From assembly GCA_947069175.1 (NCBI GenBank), contig CAMTDV010000027.1:39879369-39943368 (forward strand): DNA of 64,000 nt, given 5' to 3'. Origin of the DNA: Scalesia atractyloides (lineage: Eukaryota; Streptophyta; Magnoliopsida; Asterales; Asteraceae). The notes under the pieces are model-generated. The model was not told where the DNA came from. It searched no databases and saw nothing but the letters and a program-made list of their open reading frames with translations. Below, one piece after another: positions 32,827-44,374 of this stretch. A program made the position numbers and the translations under genes. Numbering within the stretch: position 1 is the stretch's first letter; the number at the start of each line of letters is the position of its first letter.

Positions 32827-34241
32827 GTATCCCCTGCTTTTTAGAAATTTCGTCCCGAAATTTAAATAGGGATATAATTGACTAAAAGAATGATGGTGTT
32901 ATACTTAGAAGAAATAAGGGTTTAAGTTTTTGCTTGAGGCGGTAACGTTCCTTGTAAAGGTTAAGTATCCTAATACAGGAATCGCTTTTTGTTGCCTACT
33001 GTATAAGTATTGTTAAGCAGGGATGATTCGCTAAAATGATATCATGCATAAGAGTTTAGATATGTTTGGAAAAGTATGGTTATATCCTAAGGCAAAACTT
33101 CCAATACTATAATCTACACAAGTAAACACCACAACAAATAATTGAATCCACATTCTGATAGTATATATGTTTTAATGGTGACAGTTCCTCTCTCGTTTGT
33201 TATGATGGAGAGGTTAGTCTATGTAGGAATGGATCACAATCCAATTTAAATAGTGAGATGATATAAATGTAACACAAATTTCAACCAAGGCAATACTAAA
33301 TCCTACATGGAACTTCTCATAACCGCCTGATAACACCTCTGATCCTTTGGCAAGAATACTTATATATAGGAAGTACCAGCGGCGTATCCACCATATTCTT
33401 GTCAAATTTTCATTGGTTTTATCAGTGAATTATGATTAGTCCTATAACTCTACAACCAATACAACAAACATAAAAATACTGAAATGAAATATATCCGTGC
33501 GATCAAGGCTCAATCAAACGGAGCCGATCGTATTGTAAGTACTGAAATTGAAATGTCTGTGCGCTCAAGGCTCAATCAAACGGAGCCGAACGTATTGAAT
33601 GTACTGAAAATGAAATTGTCTGTGTGCTCAAGGCTCAATCAAACGGAGCCGAGCGTATTTGCATGTATTGAAAATGAAATTGTCTGTGTGCTCAAGGCTC
33701 AATCAAACGGAGCCGAGCGTATTGCATGTATTGAAAATGAATAACTTAATCACACAAACACCTATGCATGGAACCTCTCATAACCGCCTGATAATGCCTC
33801 CGATCATTTGACAAGAATACTTATATATAGGAAGTACCAGCGGCGTATCCACCATATTCTTGTCAAATACTCATTGACTTTATCCGCAAGTTATGATTAG
33901 TTCTATGCGACTCTACAACATAAACTAACACAACAACCAGCGCTTGAGTCTTAATTCTGATAGTATCCGTGTTTGACAATACCTCTCTCGTTTAATATGA
34001 TGGAGAGGTTAGTCTATGTAGAAGTGAGACACAACTCAACTTCTTTAAATGATAAAACTGAGATATGTCGTGAAGTATGATGATATGAATATTAAATCAA
34101 TGAGTATCAAACTGAACTAGTAATTTGCATTAAAATTCTTGGATAAAATTCCAATTGAGATACGTGAAAATTGCGATAACATAAAGAAAAACATAAAAAC
34201 TAAGTGGTTGGAGTTGAATCTTGATTCTTGGTGAGAGAAGG
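32827..34241 (-). other. Element T non-coding region in place of pol
   Basis: No pol sequence. It holds the PPT at its left edge, duplicated blocks (33185-33225 with 33980-34020; 33305-33465 with 33769-33920) and the four-copy repeat at 33497-33741. The 'accagcggcgtatccaccatattcttgtca' block is shared with element D (near 9690-9750). Confidence 0.75.
33497..33741. repeat. Four-copy ~62-bp tandem repeat with hairpin core
   Basis: Core GGCTCAATCAAACGGAGCC at about 33507, 33569, 33632 and 33696. Its ends GGCTC / GAGCC are complementary around a 9-base loop. The same core, on the other strand, lies in the minisatellite of the D LTRs, and once in F (near 53410). Confidence 0.88.
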
Positions 34242-35585
34242 CTAGTTAAGTGGTTGGTTTGGACCGTTAATATCTTCAACAGGATTGGCGTTGATGTTAT
34301 AAACTCTTCCTCTTGCTGGCGGTGGAGCTGGGTTTGCTTGGTTTGCTTGGTTAACTGGGTTTGCTTGAGCTTGGGCATTTATGATGTTAACCAAACGAGG
34401 ACACGTATTTCTAAAATGGGTAGGGTCGCCACAATTGAAACAAGCTCGAACATATGGGTACATGGGGTATTGAGGTTGTTGATATGTTTGGGTCATGGGT
34501 TGAGTAGGGGTTGAGGTTTGGTTTTGAGAGGTGCGGCAAACTTTGCTCAAATGACCGTAGCGTCCACAATTCGCACATAGTCGACAGGGTAAAGTAGATG
34601 GATGGTGATAGAAACAGGTGTTGCATTGAGGGTGAGGTCCAATGTAAGATTTCTTATTTGGGTAAGTTGGGTTGGGTGCTACTTGAGCGTTTGGGATAGT
34701 TTGAGGAGGTACAACTTGTGAAGCTAGTTGATTGCGTTGGGTGACGGCGAAGACTTGCCCATCACGTTTTCTCTTAGAAATAGGTGGTGTAGAGGATTCG
34801 GTTCGGGTGGGGTTTGAGGTTTCCGTTGATGCTTTATCCTTCTTCTTCTCCTCTTTGAAATCTTTGTTCCGGATTCGGTTCTCGGTGAGCGCGGTTGCTA
34901 GCTCCATTGCTGCTTCCAAAGTTGCAGGCGAGGTGCTTATTACAGGGTCTTGAATCTTTGATGGAAGACCACGAATGTAGTGCTCGATCAAACGGTAGAG
35001 GGGAGTGAACAAATTGGGAACCATTTGATTTAACTCAAGGAATCTCTTGTTGTATGTGGTGTGGTCGCCTTCCTTTTGTTTCAAAGCATGGAACTCATCC
35101 TCCAATTTCTTGATTTCACTTCTTGGGCAAAACCGTCTTGTCATGATTCCCTTCAAGTCTTCCCAAGTCAAGGTCATAGTTTCTTCAACACCTCGTTTGG
35201 TCTTTTCTGTATTCCACCATGTGAGTGCTGTTCCAAGTAAACGACCGGTAGCATAATGCACTTTGCGATCATCGGGGCAATCGCAATTTAGAAAAGTGTT
35301 CTCCATTTCTTCGAACCAATGGAGGAGAGCGGTGACACCTTCAGTACCTTCGTATTTTGGAGGATCGCAGGATTTGAAATGTTTGTAGGTGCATTTAGTG
35401 ACTGGAAGGTTGACAGTGTTTTGATCCTCTTGTTGGGTTGGGTTAACGGAATTAGCGGTAAGGGCTTGTTGAACTTGAACTACGATGTTGGGTATTACGG
35501 TCGCCATTTGCTGAGCGATTTGGGTAGCCATGCGTTCACGGGCTTTTTCTGCTCTCAACTTCCTACGGGCGAGGTTAGAAGACAT
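34242..35585 (-). CDS. gag: Element T Gag, intact, 447 residues
   Basis: Structural Gag of a Ty3/gypsy-type element: it would assemble the cytoplasmic particle and package RNA. Start ATG at 35585 (MSSNLARRKLRAEK). The retrotransposon-gag core spans about residues 64-235, with WFEEMENTFL (90-99), ALTWWN (120-125), RRFCPRSEIKKLEDEF (150-165) and YIRGLP (203-208). A basic KRKR lies at 281-284. Two complete C-x2-C-x4-H-x4-C zinc knuckles follow: C337-C340-H345-C350 and C382-C385-H390-C395. An extra CxxC pair (321, 324) precedes them. It ends without a protease. No stop or frameshift, so purifying selection or very recent spread is likely. The broken D gag is its homologue. Confidence 0.95.
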   Translation of the reverse strand: MSSNLARRKLRAEKARERMATQIAQQMATVIPNIVVQVQQALTANSVNPTQQEDQNTVNLPVTKCTYKHFKSCDPPKYEGTEGVTALLHWFEEMENTFLNCDCPDDRKVHYATGRLLGTALTWWNTEKTKRGVEETMTLTWEDLKGIMTRRFCPRSEIKKLEDEFHALKQKEGDHTTYNKRFLELNQMVPNLFTPLYRLIEHYIRGLPSKIQDPVISTSPATLEAAMELATALTENRIRNKDFKEEKKKDKASTETSNPTRTESSTPPISKRKRDGQVFAVTQRNQLASQVVPPQTIPNAQVAPNPTYPNKKSYIGPHPQCNTCFYHHPSTLPCRLCANCGRYGHLSKVCRTSQNQTSTPTQPMTQTYQQPQYPMYPYVRACFNCGDPTHFRNTCPRLVNIINAQAQANPVNQANQANPAPPPARGRVYNINANPVEDINGPNQPLN

Positions 35586-36340
35586 CTACAAGGAATACAT
35601 GTCAAGAGTATGAGTTGGATGCCTTTGGGATCGTGGGTCGTGTTTGGGATTGAACGTTCATAAAATAAATATAGAAAAATAAATCTACTACATCCATAGG
35701 ATGTCTTGGGCTTTGCTCGCTGTTAGGCCCTTCATGCCGCCATACTTTACCTGTGTAATCATGTGGGCCCCCATGAATACCGGTTTTTCATATGGTTCGC
35801 ACGGTTTCTGCCTGGTTGCGTACACAAAAACCCGGAGAAAATCGAGAAATATGTATACAACATGTGATGTTAGGAATGTGTCCAGGTGTAGACACGGTGA
35901 CATCTCAAAGTGAGGTTAGTTCGAACGACGTTTGGTGTGGCATGCTTTGGCCTAATAGGTCCGTCGTACTCTCATCGTTAGTCCCCAGGTAGGCAAACTG
36001 GTCCGTTATTTTGGATTTATACGAATGCCAACCTAGACAGGACGTCCCGACTACCGGTACTTGTACCCTTCCGGTTACTACATGCCCGTCGCAGAACTTA
36101 CTTTGATGGGATTTGAAAATTGCAACAAAATCCTTGAATAATGAGAGTATGAAAATGAATTGAATATATGAACATTGATATATGTATAACGAATATGTAT
36201 ATAAGCATGTATGTTTGACTGTAATATGAAACAAATAAATATCACAAGTTTGTATGTAACCACCTAATCAATTAAAATTTAGGCAGACTATAGTATAGGC
36301 TCTAAGGGTCTAATAACCTATCCTATATCCCTATAGTCAT
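35586..36340 (-). other. Element T leader
   Basis: Untranslated leader between PBS and gag. It shares several blocks with D's leader (7078-7918), including those around 35690-35770 and 35925-36010. The open frames in it are short and not shared with D. Confidence 0.7.
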
Positions 36341-36353
36341 GGCTCTGATACCA
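36341..36353 (-). other. Primer-binding site of T
   Basis: TGGTATCAGAGCC on the minus strand, three bases (GAT) from the LTR end; same spacer as D. Confidence 0.88.
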
Positions 36354-36747
36354 ATCTGTCACACCCCGACCCGCAGCGGAAAAGGTGATCGGGGCATAAT
36401 TGGGTTATCATCAAAGCTCATGACATTTATTATATGTTTCATATTCATTAATATAATTTAATGGAAATAAATGATACAACATATTCTAACTATCAGTCTA
36501 AGCTTCTTGGTTCTCTTCTAAGGCATATCCTCTGTTTTCCTTGCTTCAACCTGTTCACCTGTATCATGTGTAAAAAGGTTTTTGGATCAACATAATGTTG
36601 GCGAGTGAATCCTATGGAAAAACATTTGAACAAGTTTATCCAATTGATTTTAAATAATGTGCATACCACATATGAGCAAATGTAGATGTAAATTTATTCA
36701 CACAACACATAATATTGAATACTGAACACACATACACCAAATGATTG

Positions 36748-36963
36748 TTTTGAGGCACGCGTTGTTCGACTCGTCTCCCACGAGGAACTGATGGGCCTAA
36801 TGAATGAGTTTTGAGGCACGCGTTGTTCTCGTCTCCCACGAGGAACTGATGGGCCTAATGAATGAGTTTTGAGGCACGCGTTGTTCTTACGAACTGATGG
36901 GCCTAATGTATGAGTTTTGAGGCACGCGTTGTTCTCGTCTCCCACGAGGAACTGATGGGCCTG
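36748..36963 (-). repeat. Four-unit minisatellite in T 5' LTR
   Basis: Units run long, long, short, long; compared with 30634-30943 two short units are absent. As both LTRs were copied from one template at insertion, the change arose at or after insertion, or during reverse transcription. Confidence 0.9.
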
Positions 36964-37461
36964 AATAATTTGCATACAACTTTGACAATATGTAATACAT
37001 CACAACCAAACAATAGTTACATTCTAGTTTAGTTCATATAATGGTATAGCACGAATTTGCATAAGAAAATTAGTTTAAGCGACACATGATACACCCCAAA
37101 ACATGAATAAAAAGGGGAGTTTGTAAGAATTCACTCACATTGGGTGCGTTCGGTTGATGAGGTTGAATGCACGCGAAATGGTTTTAACCACGAGTGAAAT
37201 TAACCTAGATAAATCGCATTATGGTTTGGTAAGTAAACGGGTTTTATCAATCTATTTTAGTAGGATTGTTGGGTGTATTTTTGTGAGTTTGAGGCTATTT
37301 TCTAACCTTAAAAATGTTATTTTTAAGTATTTTTAATTGATTTTTAAATAAAATAATTAAATAAAAATAAATAAATAAAAAAAAATTATTTTTATTTTTG
37401 CTACAGTAGACTTTTGACCGTTGACTTTGACTAGCGTTGACCGGTTCGAAGGCATATTGTT

Positions 37462-37540
37462 GTGCGCCGGGTGAGGCTCGAACCCGAGACCTCCCGTACG
37501 CGTGCACGCAGCTCTACCAACTGAGCTACGTGTCTAACCC
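37462..37540 (-). other. tRNA-like module T3, 5' LTR copy
   Basis: Same sequence as 31439-31517. Confidence 0.7.
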
Positions 37541-37626
37541 GTCATATATCCGATTTTAATTACCTATATACATTAATTAGATTTAAACAGAAATCACTTT
37601 ATTTTAAAAATGAATTAAATCACAAA

Positions 37627-37710
37627 ACCGGTGCGCTCCATAGGTCTCGAACCCGGGACCTGTGGGTTAGCGGACACACACTCCACCGCTGGACTGTGTG
37701 TCGCACTTGG
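37627..37710 (-). other. tRNA-like module T2, 5' LTR copy
   Basis: Same as 31604-31687 except one base beyond the B box (CTATGG for CTGTGG on the minus strand). Confidence 0.65.
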
Positions 37711-37792
37711 TTAAAAACTCGGTTATCAATATACTTAACATATACCCAAAACACTCCGGTTCAGTTTTGCGGAAAAAGGGATTTTTATTAAG

Positions 37793-37878
37793 GCAGCGTG
37801 TGAGGGACAATACTCGAACTCGTGACCATACCGTTAAAAGTGCACACAGTCCACCGCTGGACTGTGTGTCTAACCTGG
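37793..37878 (-). other. tRNA-like module T1, 5' LTR copy
   Basis: Same as 31770-31856 except the first bases (CCAGGTTAG for CCGGGTTAG). Confidence 0.6.
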
Positions 37879-38308
37879 TAATTATCTTGATTTTAATTAT
37901 ACATAACCATTACTGAAACGTCGTCTTCTTCACTGGTTTAACCGGAAGTGGCGACTGACTGGTTCAAAATGTTGATTCAAGTTCCTTTAGCGTTTTATGA
38001 TCAATTACAGTCGAGATAAAAGTAAAAAGAAAGGAATTTAGGCGTGAGAAGTACCGGCTGGTTTTACTCTGTTTTCCGGCAGAACTCCGGCGACAGCAAT
38101 CTTTTTCCGGCGACAGTATCTTGCAGCAGAGAGTCCTCCGAAAGCTTAAAAAGGGTGTGGGTGACTTCGGTAAAGGTTTAGGGGGTTCAGTAAAGCTCAG
38201 AGATTACTGATACGGTTTTCCGGCGAAGTATAAGATATTTCCGGCGAGTGAGTTTTCGCCGAGAAAAGGTGCGATTTGAGTGTGAAAGGTTTCTGGCGAG
38301 TTGTGGTT

Positions 38309-38318
38309 GAATTTATAG
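38309..38318 (-). promoter_or_regulatory. TATA box of T 5' LTR (element promoter)
   Basis: CTATAAATTC on the minus strand. This LTR is upstream of gag, so this copy is the one that would drive the element's transcript leftward. Confidence 0.68.
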
Positions 38319-38581
38319 GGTAGTATCGAGATGAATGGGGTCTGAATTCGGTCTCAATTCGAAGGCATCCGTTCTCCGGCGGTTACAGCTGATGTCGCGG
38401 GTTCAGACGTCGGTTATAACCGTCGTAGGAGTTAAGTCATCGGTTATTTTGAGCGAAAACGTAAATAAACGGCGAAGTCGTCGGGATTTCCGACGACTGT
38501 TATTTTGGGCGCAATTTACTGAATTTGATTACCGAACTTTAATATATGAATTAAATGTTTCCTTTAATCATCAGAAAATCA

Positions 38582-38664
38582 AAGTGGCGGAGCGGTTGTT
38601 CGGCTAAGTGATAAGTGTTTGGTTTGAATCGGTACAGACCCGGGTTCGAAACCCGGCATGGGTA
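38582..38664 (+). other. tRNA-like module T0, 5' LTR copy
   Basis: Same as 32559-32641, with the perfect CCGGG / CCCGG T-arm. Confidence 0.7.
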
Positions 38665-38850
38665 AAACATTTTTATTTTGTTATTTTAATCAGTTTTTCA
38701 AAAACTAAATATATATCCCCGCATAATAATTGATTACGGATCGTTTAAAATTATTTTGGGCATTTAATTCGCAATGAAAAATTTGACTGACTGTTCGGTT
38801 GATAAACGGAGCGGGTTTGGTAAATCCGTTTTTTTTTTACGGATGTTACA

Positions 38851-40218
38851 GTGACATCTACTCCTACTTTATCTTCATTTATTGTATCTTTGACAGATGG
38901 TCAGATGGTTGATCCTACTATTTCTTCTGAACCGATAACTGCTCATATTGCTACACATTCCACGGTCGTATTTGTTCCAGCAGAATCCGTATTAAGAATG
39001 ATGGATTTTGGTGGTAGTTCAGTGGATGCTGAGGGATCTAGAGCGGGTGGAAGTAGTATGGTGATGTTGAGGGTGATGCTGCTGAACACTTACGAAGATC
39101 TGAAAATGCGCTTTTGAGTTTAATGGTCTGGATAGTGATGATGAAGATGTGGAGGTTGATGTTGTGGATTTGAAGAAGTGAGTGATTGTACTTGAACAGG
39201 AGGTCATACTTAAGGATGCTCAGATTGCGTCATTGCAGACATGCTTAGACGTGAGGGATCAAACGATCGATCAGTTGCAAGGAGACATTACTCTGTTGAT
39301 GACTTTGGTGTTTGATTTGAAGGCTAAATTGGAGAACAAGTTTGGGCGAGAATTTTCTGACCCTACTGATAATCCAATGAATATAGAACACCGCCATAGA
39401 GCAGCCGAGCAGAGAGCGGCAGAGGAAAGTTAAGCGGATAGGTTAGCTGCTGAACAGTTGGCTTCTGACAGACAAGCTAGTTTCGATAACTATTTGCGTG
39501 ATCTGAGAAAGAAATATTATTCCAGTCAAAAACGTCCAACGGAACAAAAGAACAAACATATGGTTTTGAGAAAAACGTTGACGTTAATCCTCTTGATGAG
39601 AACTTTCAGTAGAAAGATCCTTCCAACCAGTCTGAATGGTATGTCATGGAACTCGGCTCGAGTTACTATAGCAACGTCGAAAACAAATCAAAGGTGCTTA
39701 GCTGGATGTACGACCACGTAAAGAAGATGTGGATTATTGTTAGACAGGATTGTACGAGAGAATATTATTCTAAGGAGTCTCAGTTTGAAACATGGAAGAA
39801 GATTGCTTTGACTGACCTGTTACGAGCTCCTTACTCTGACAATGATACTACTGAACGAGGTCCAGGCTGGAGGTTTTTTAAGAAATTGGAACAGGAAGTG
39901 AAAACTGGGTTAAAGACGATGAAAACAGCTGAACCGTATCTGCGAGCAGCGAAGGGAGTGCGTGATGCAAGGACAGGGAGGCGGTTTAAGTCGGTGATGT
40001 GGCCTCTGACGGATAAAGAACTTGTTATACCTTTTGCACCAACATTTCCAAAAGGAATTTTGAAGAATTTTAATTCCTGGCTGTATGATCCCAAAGTTGG
40101 AAGTGTAGCGATCGTGACGAAAGAGAAGGCGTTTCGGATGAATGATGTGGTCGACTTGGTGAGTTTTCCTGATGAGGATTTGCAAATAACACAGAAATAT
40201 TTCAATACTAGTTTACAG
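38851..40218 (+). pseudogene. Copia-associated extra ORF, second part
   Basis: Resumes the protein cut at 30243. Frames are 38851-39117 (VSLTDGQMVDPTISSEP), a shift near 39060, 39182-39433 (VIVLEQEVILKDAQIASLQ, coiled-coil-like), a TAA at 39431, a basic stretch to ~39640, then 39646-40218. That last block is W-rich and well kept (YYSNVENKSKVLSWMYDHVK, AEPYLRAAKGVRDARTG, VMWPLTDKELVIPFAP, NSWLYDPKVGSVAIVTKEKA). The following TAA (40222) already belongs to the G junction; a short end lies at 46833-46936. Confidence 0.6.
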
Positions 40219-40557
40219 TTATAACAGAGTGGTACATTTCAAATGCTTTGGGAGACTATGATCCCACAAACCGGTTTTTCGAATGCAAGACTTTTAAATG
40301 CTTTATGATTCATTTTCTAACAAAAACAGAAAAACTATGAACTCGCCAACTTTATGTTGACTTTTCGCATGTTCTGTCTCAGGTTATGATTACAAGTATT
40401 GCACGGTTGGAATAGTGGAACCCATGGGGATTCGAGTATTTTGCGAGCGTTCATTTACTTGAAGTCTTAGCACTCACGTTTACTTCCGCTGTGCAATGAA
40501 GATACCAGTTTAGTTCAGGCCCCGCTCTGATGTGAATGAATTACAGGGGGTGTGACA
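40219..40557 (+). repeat. Element G 5' LTR remnant
   Basis: Matches the last ~300 bp of 42954-46832 (CTTATG...GGGATTCGAGTATTT...GGGGGTGTGACA) with several differences. A 10-base GTTATAACAG at its left edge also occurs 20 bases inside the 3' LTR, suggesting a deletion through short homology. Confidence 0.7.
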
Positions 40558-42953
40558 GAGTGGTATCAGATTTATAGGCTTTAGGGAATTTGGTATCAAA
40601 CCCGGCTCTGAATACAGATCTATCAGAGCCATAGGTTTCAGCAAATCAGGTTTCTATGGAGATACATAGGCTTTAACCTCACATTCCTTTGGGGACATTA
40701 GATCAATAAGACTTGAATACATACAGAACGCCTAGCACTCGAATATGGGTTCCAACCGTGGCCGAAAACATTAAGTCGACATTATGATTTTAAACCTACA
40801 CTAGTGTTGCGTCTGATACACGGTACACGAGACCATTACATACTGTAAGCAAAACCTTAAGGGTTTTGGCAACATACATTTAAGACCTTTGGAAGGCTTA
40901 TGTCAATATTCATTAAAGGTCATTACGTAGGTACCACGATTATTAACTCGGGCAAACACATTACATATATTGTCGATGACCCGAGCAGGTAGCCTACGCA
41001 AAACAAAAACACTAGTGCGCAAATATACGTGAAGGTTAAATGACACGACAACGGATGTGGAAGTACATCACATACGACTTTCGAGGCGCGGCCTTGAGAA
41101 AGTACGACATTACGACAATGATGCTAATCCCGTCAGCGGGAGAACTACCGACCAGATTGCGGCAAATTGTCACGTGGTCCTGTAAGCGACACGAACCATG
41201 CTAAGGTACGTTCAAATTAGATATCACAACAATCGGTACTTATTACAATTGTAAATCGCAATAATTGGTGGTGTAAAAGAAGTTACATGTCTTCGCATTC
41301 CCCCTACTTCATTAATGACGATTACGCCATATACGACATTCGGTGGTAATGTCACGAAACAATAAGTCATCACAGTGGAATTTCAACTTTGCATATACTG
41401 AGTAGGTTTGCACACCTCAACTCCTCATAACGGTCATTGTGTCATGGGAAATTCTTTCTTGATTAGCGAAAACCTATTGCATCAGTTCTTGATAAACTTA
41501 TACGATACGCATGCTTTGTTGCTACGCATGTGGTTAACTTGATACGTGGAGGCCATCAGGTTCTTCACTTCGAATGGTCATCTCATCAGTCGTTCAAAGG
41601 GTGGTTCGCTATACTCAAAATTTTTGCTTTGTGATCTAGATGACCTGCTCTATTGTGAATATTGACTCCTTGATATCGAGTCAACGACTTCTTGAAATTT
41701 CATTTTCTTTCCATGTTGCATACATGGGATTTTTGTAGTAAACATATTAAAACTTGTTCGAATTATGTATTTATTGTTGGATTGTGTTAGACCAAGTCCA
41801 ATTGTCTGAACTTGCTCACTGTATAAAAAGTTCGATTCAAAGATTTCATATGATGGATTGACGCTGTCATATTCAAAGTAATATCAACAAGCAATTCATT
41901 TGTTTTGAACCATAGTAGACTGGTTCAACCTGCACCTTATTAAATCATTATTGGTTACGACACCTTGTGGTGGCATTACAGTAGTTGAAGTTTGCGCTAA
42001 CATCGCTTTCACAACTCATGTACGGATTTAATTACTTGATTGTTTATTCATTTTTAAATCCCCCTTGTTGGATCATTTTCTTAAAACATTCTTAATACAA
42101 TTGTGTATTAAGAAGATGGTACACAAATTATGATCTATTTCAGTGTACCTCGTAATGGTTCTTTCATCATCGGTCGAAAATTTTGGGATACTTATTGTTC
42201 TTCCACTAGCGACCGAAAAAAAATTATATTTATTTGTTCTTTCATTTTCAGTTGAAAAATCCTATGAGATTATTTGAAACAAATATTCAGACTTACTTGA
42301 TTGAACTTTTCATTAAATTGTAAACACGGTGAATTTGTTCGGTCACCGCAATAATTGGATTATTTCAATGGCTATGACGCCTTGTGGCGTCGGTATAAAC
42401 TTGTAGCTTGGGCTAATCATCAAAGTGGTCTTAATACAACTATGTATTAAGACAATGATACGCTAACTTCGGTTGTAGTTCGGTGTATCCTTGCAATTCA
42501 ATAGTGTTAACTTATGGTTCGAAAAGTTAACAGATCATCTTCATGTTTCTAATTCAGTTGAGCTTGTTGATTCTAAGTTTTACCTGACCAACAACCAGCG
42601 CTAGTTTCCGTGGTAGAAAATCTTATTGTAATGAAATTCATTTACAGATTGTGAAGTCTTGGAAATCTATTGGTCAAGGTTCTCATTGTTATGACCCATG
42701 TAAACTCAGTCAAATTAGTGATTATGTCATTACGTTTCGTTCGCTTGGCATCGATTCTGAAAACAGATTCAGTTGAACTAGTGGTTTCATGTTGTTGTAG
42801 TAAGTCATTGTATTCATATAATCCAGACAAGTTTCGATGCGATTACATGGTCATTTACCTGGGTAGTATTTATACCTACCTACGCATGATATGAATCTAA
42901 GGAGATAACAAAGCTTAAATTTCAAGGACGAAATTTTTATAACAAAGAGAGAA
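40558..42953 (+). other. Element G internal region, non-coding
   Basis: No gag or pol motif on either strand and only short chance frames. It includes AATTTCAAGGACGAAATTTT at 42919-42938 just before the PPT, the same kind of sequence as before E's 3' LTR (61635-61656). This marks the old pol end although coding is gone. Confidence 0.65.
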
Positions 42954-43616
42954 TGTGACAACCGGCATTTTCCGGTTATAACAGTGCGCATAACAAACAA
43001 TAATACCATCATAACAACGTAATTAGACGTAAATTAACTCGATCAGGCCTTTGGAAAGCCTAGGAATGTCTACTTGATTCACGTTACGCGAGATGGCGAT
43101 AATCGAGAACTCTAACACGAATTTGAACGATAAGCGAACGGATGCCAAATTAATACTGACAACACCTAAAAACACGAATTTTATACTTTTAATTATCATA
43201 CAGTTATGATTATGCGATATATTTGGATCGTCGGATATCGCAAAGCACAACGTGGAAGTTACGCGGAAAACCGGAATGCACCGACAACGAAACAGAAGCC
43301 AGGGACTAGTGTTACGTCTAAATATTAATATATTAAGATATATTTGGCTTCGTTTTAAAATTTTAACACTAACGGTAGAAACCGGATCGAAAAACGGATA
43401 ACAATGATGACCGAATCATTTACGCGATTTTTAAACGCAACGAACGGGTTAACATGACAAACAACGACCCTCGATATAATATTAAGCACTTTCGAGTCTG
43501 ATCAAATAAATTTCGGTAAATAACGGCGTTCGGGTTTCAAAAAACGGGCCGTGGATAGTGTTTGGGGTTACACGCGTTAACGGGCCTTGGGCCCGACCCA
43601 CTAACAAACCCTAGAC

Positions 43617-43626
43617 CTATATAAAC
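43617..43626 (+). promoter_or_regulatory. TATA box of G 3' LTR
   Basis: CTATATAAAC followed by a C-rich, start-like tract (ACACCTTCCCCCTC) ~10 bases on. The sequence upstream (GGCCCGACCCA...AACCCTAGACC) is promoter-like. Confidence 0.7.
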
Positions 43627-44374
43627 ATCATAACACCTTCCCCCTCATTTTTTCTTAAGAAATCCCTAGCACACAACCAGCCTCCTACCCTCTCCGCTCT
43701 CCAAAATCTGGTCACCGGAATTCTGATGACCACCGGTCGACTCCGGTCACCTCTCCGACCACACGCACCACCCACACCGAAACCCCTCTCCTGTACACTC
43801 TCACCCACACAACCCACCTCTTTTCTTGAACTCTTATACAAAAACACACGCTCATACTTTGGTCTAGAGAGAGAGAGAGCTGTGAGAGAGAAAAGGGCGG
43901 CGGCGCGGTAGATTCGTTTTTCTGGCGACCGGAAACGCCGGAATAGGCGGCAAACCCGCCACAGGAGGCGGCGATGGTGACGATGGTGGTTGTTTTTGGC
44001 TCAGGTCTAAGTTTAGATGTTGGTTCTTATCAATTTTGTTCAGATTTGGGTTTTGTTAGGATGGGTCGAAGCATCGACAAACGGCGGTGGCTCCGAGCCA
44101 GCCAACGGCTGCGGTAAGGGTGACGTTGGTTCGGTCTTGACACGGTTCGGCTGTGGTTCACGACGGCGGCGGTTCTAGCTTAAACGGCGGCAGCCGGCGG
44201 CATCGGCTCTGGCCCAACTGCCGGCTGAGGTAATAGTGGTATTGGTTCGAGTTTTGGTTGTTCCGGTTCACCTTCGGCTCGGGTTCGAGTAGAATCAGTT
44301 TCGGTTCAGTTTAAATATCTAAGTGTTTGTTTCAGGTTCGGATGCGTGTCTCGGTTTGGTGTTTGATTCGACTC

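Larger units (their letters stand above)
30244..38850 (-). mobile_element. Element T: young gag-only LTR retrotransposon
   Basis: Perfect 5-bp duplication GTGAC (30239-30243 and 38851-38855). LTRs are 30244-32826 (3' LTR) and 36357-38850 (5' LTR), starting TGTAACATCC and ending GGGGTGTGACA on the minus strand. PBS is at 36341-36353; the PPT next to 32827 reads AAAAAGCAGGGGATAC. The only gene is an intact gag (34242-35585); no pol is present. This fits the class described in plants as terminal-repeat elements with a GAG domain. By eye the LTRs differ at about a dozen bases plus minisatellite copy number, so insertion is recent. It interrupts A's extra ORF, which reads on across the two duplication copies. 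Confidence 0.93.
36357..38850 (-). repeat. Element T 5' LTR, 2494 bp
   Basis: Near-identical to 30244-32826. The length difference of ~89 bp is mostly two missing minisatellite units; small indels are in poly-A/T runs. Its outer edge abuts the GTGAC duplication at 38851. Confidence 0.92.

Noticed and set aside
33484..33744. 86-codon open frame with repeating NQTEP-type segments
   Set aside because: It is a reading of the four-copy ~62-bp tandem repeat, whose core is an inverted repeat rather than a coding motif.
34221..35663. Plus-strand open frames over the T gag region
   Set aside because: They are shadows of the 447-codon minus-strand Gag, which has the zinc knuckles and the expected start.
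42154..42515. Repeated 'cttgtggcg', 'aatacaa..gtgtatta' words in G's internal region as possible coding remnants
   Set aside because: I could not find gag or pol motifs in any frame; they look like diverged non-coding repeats.
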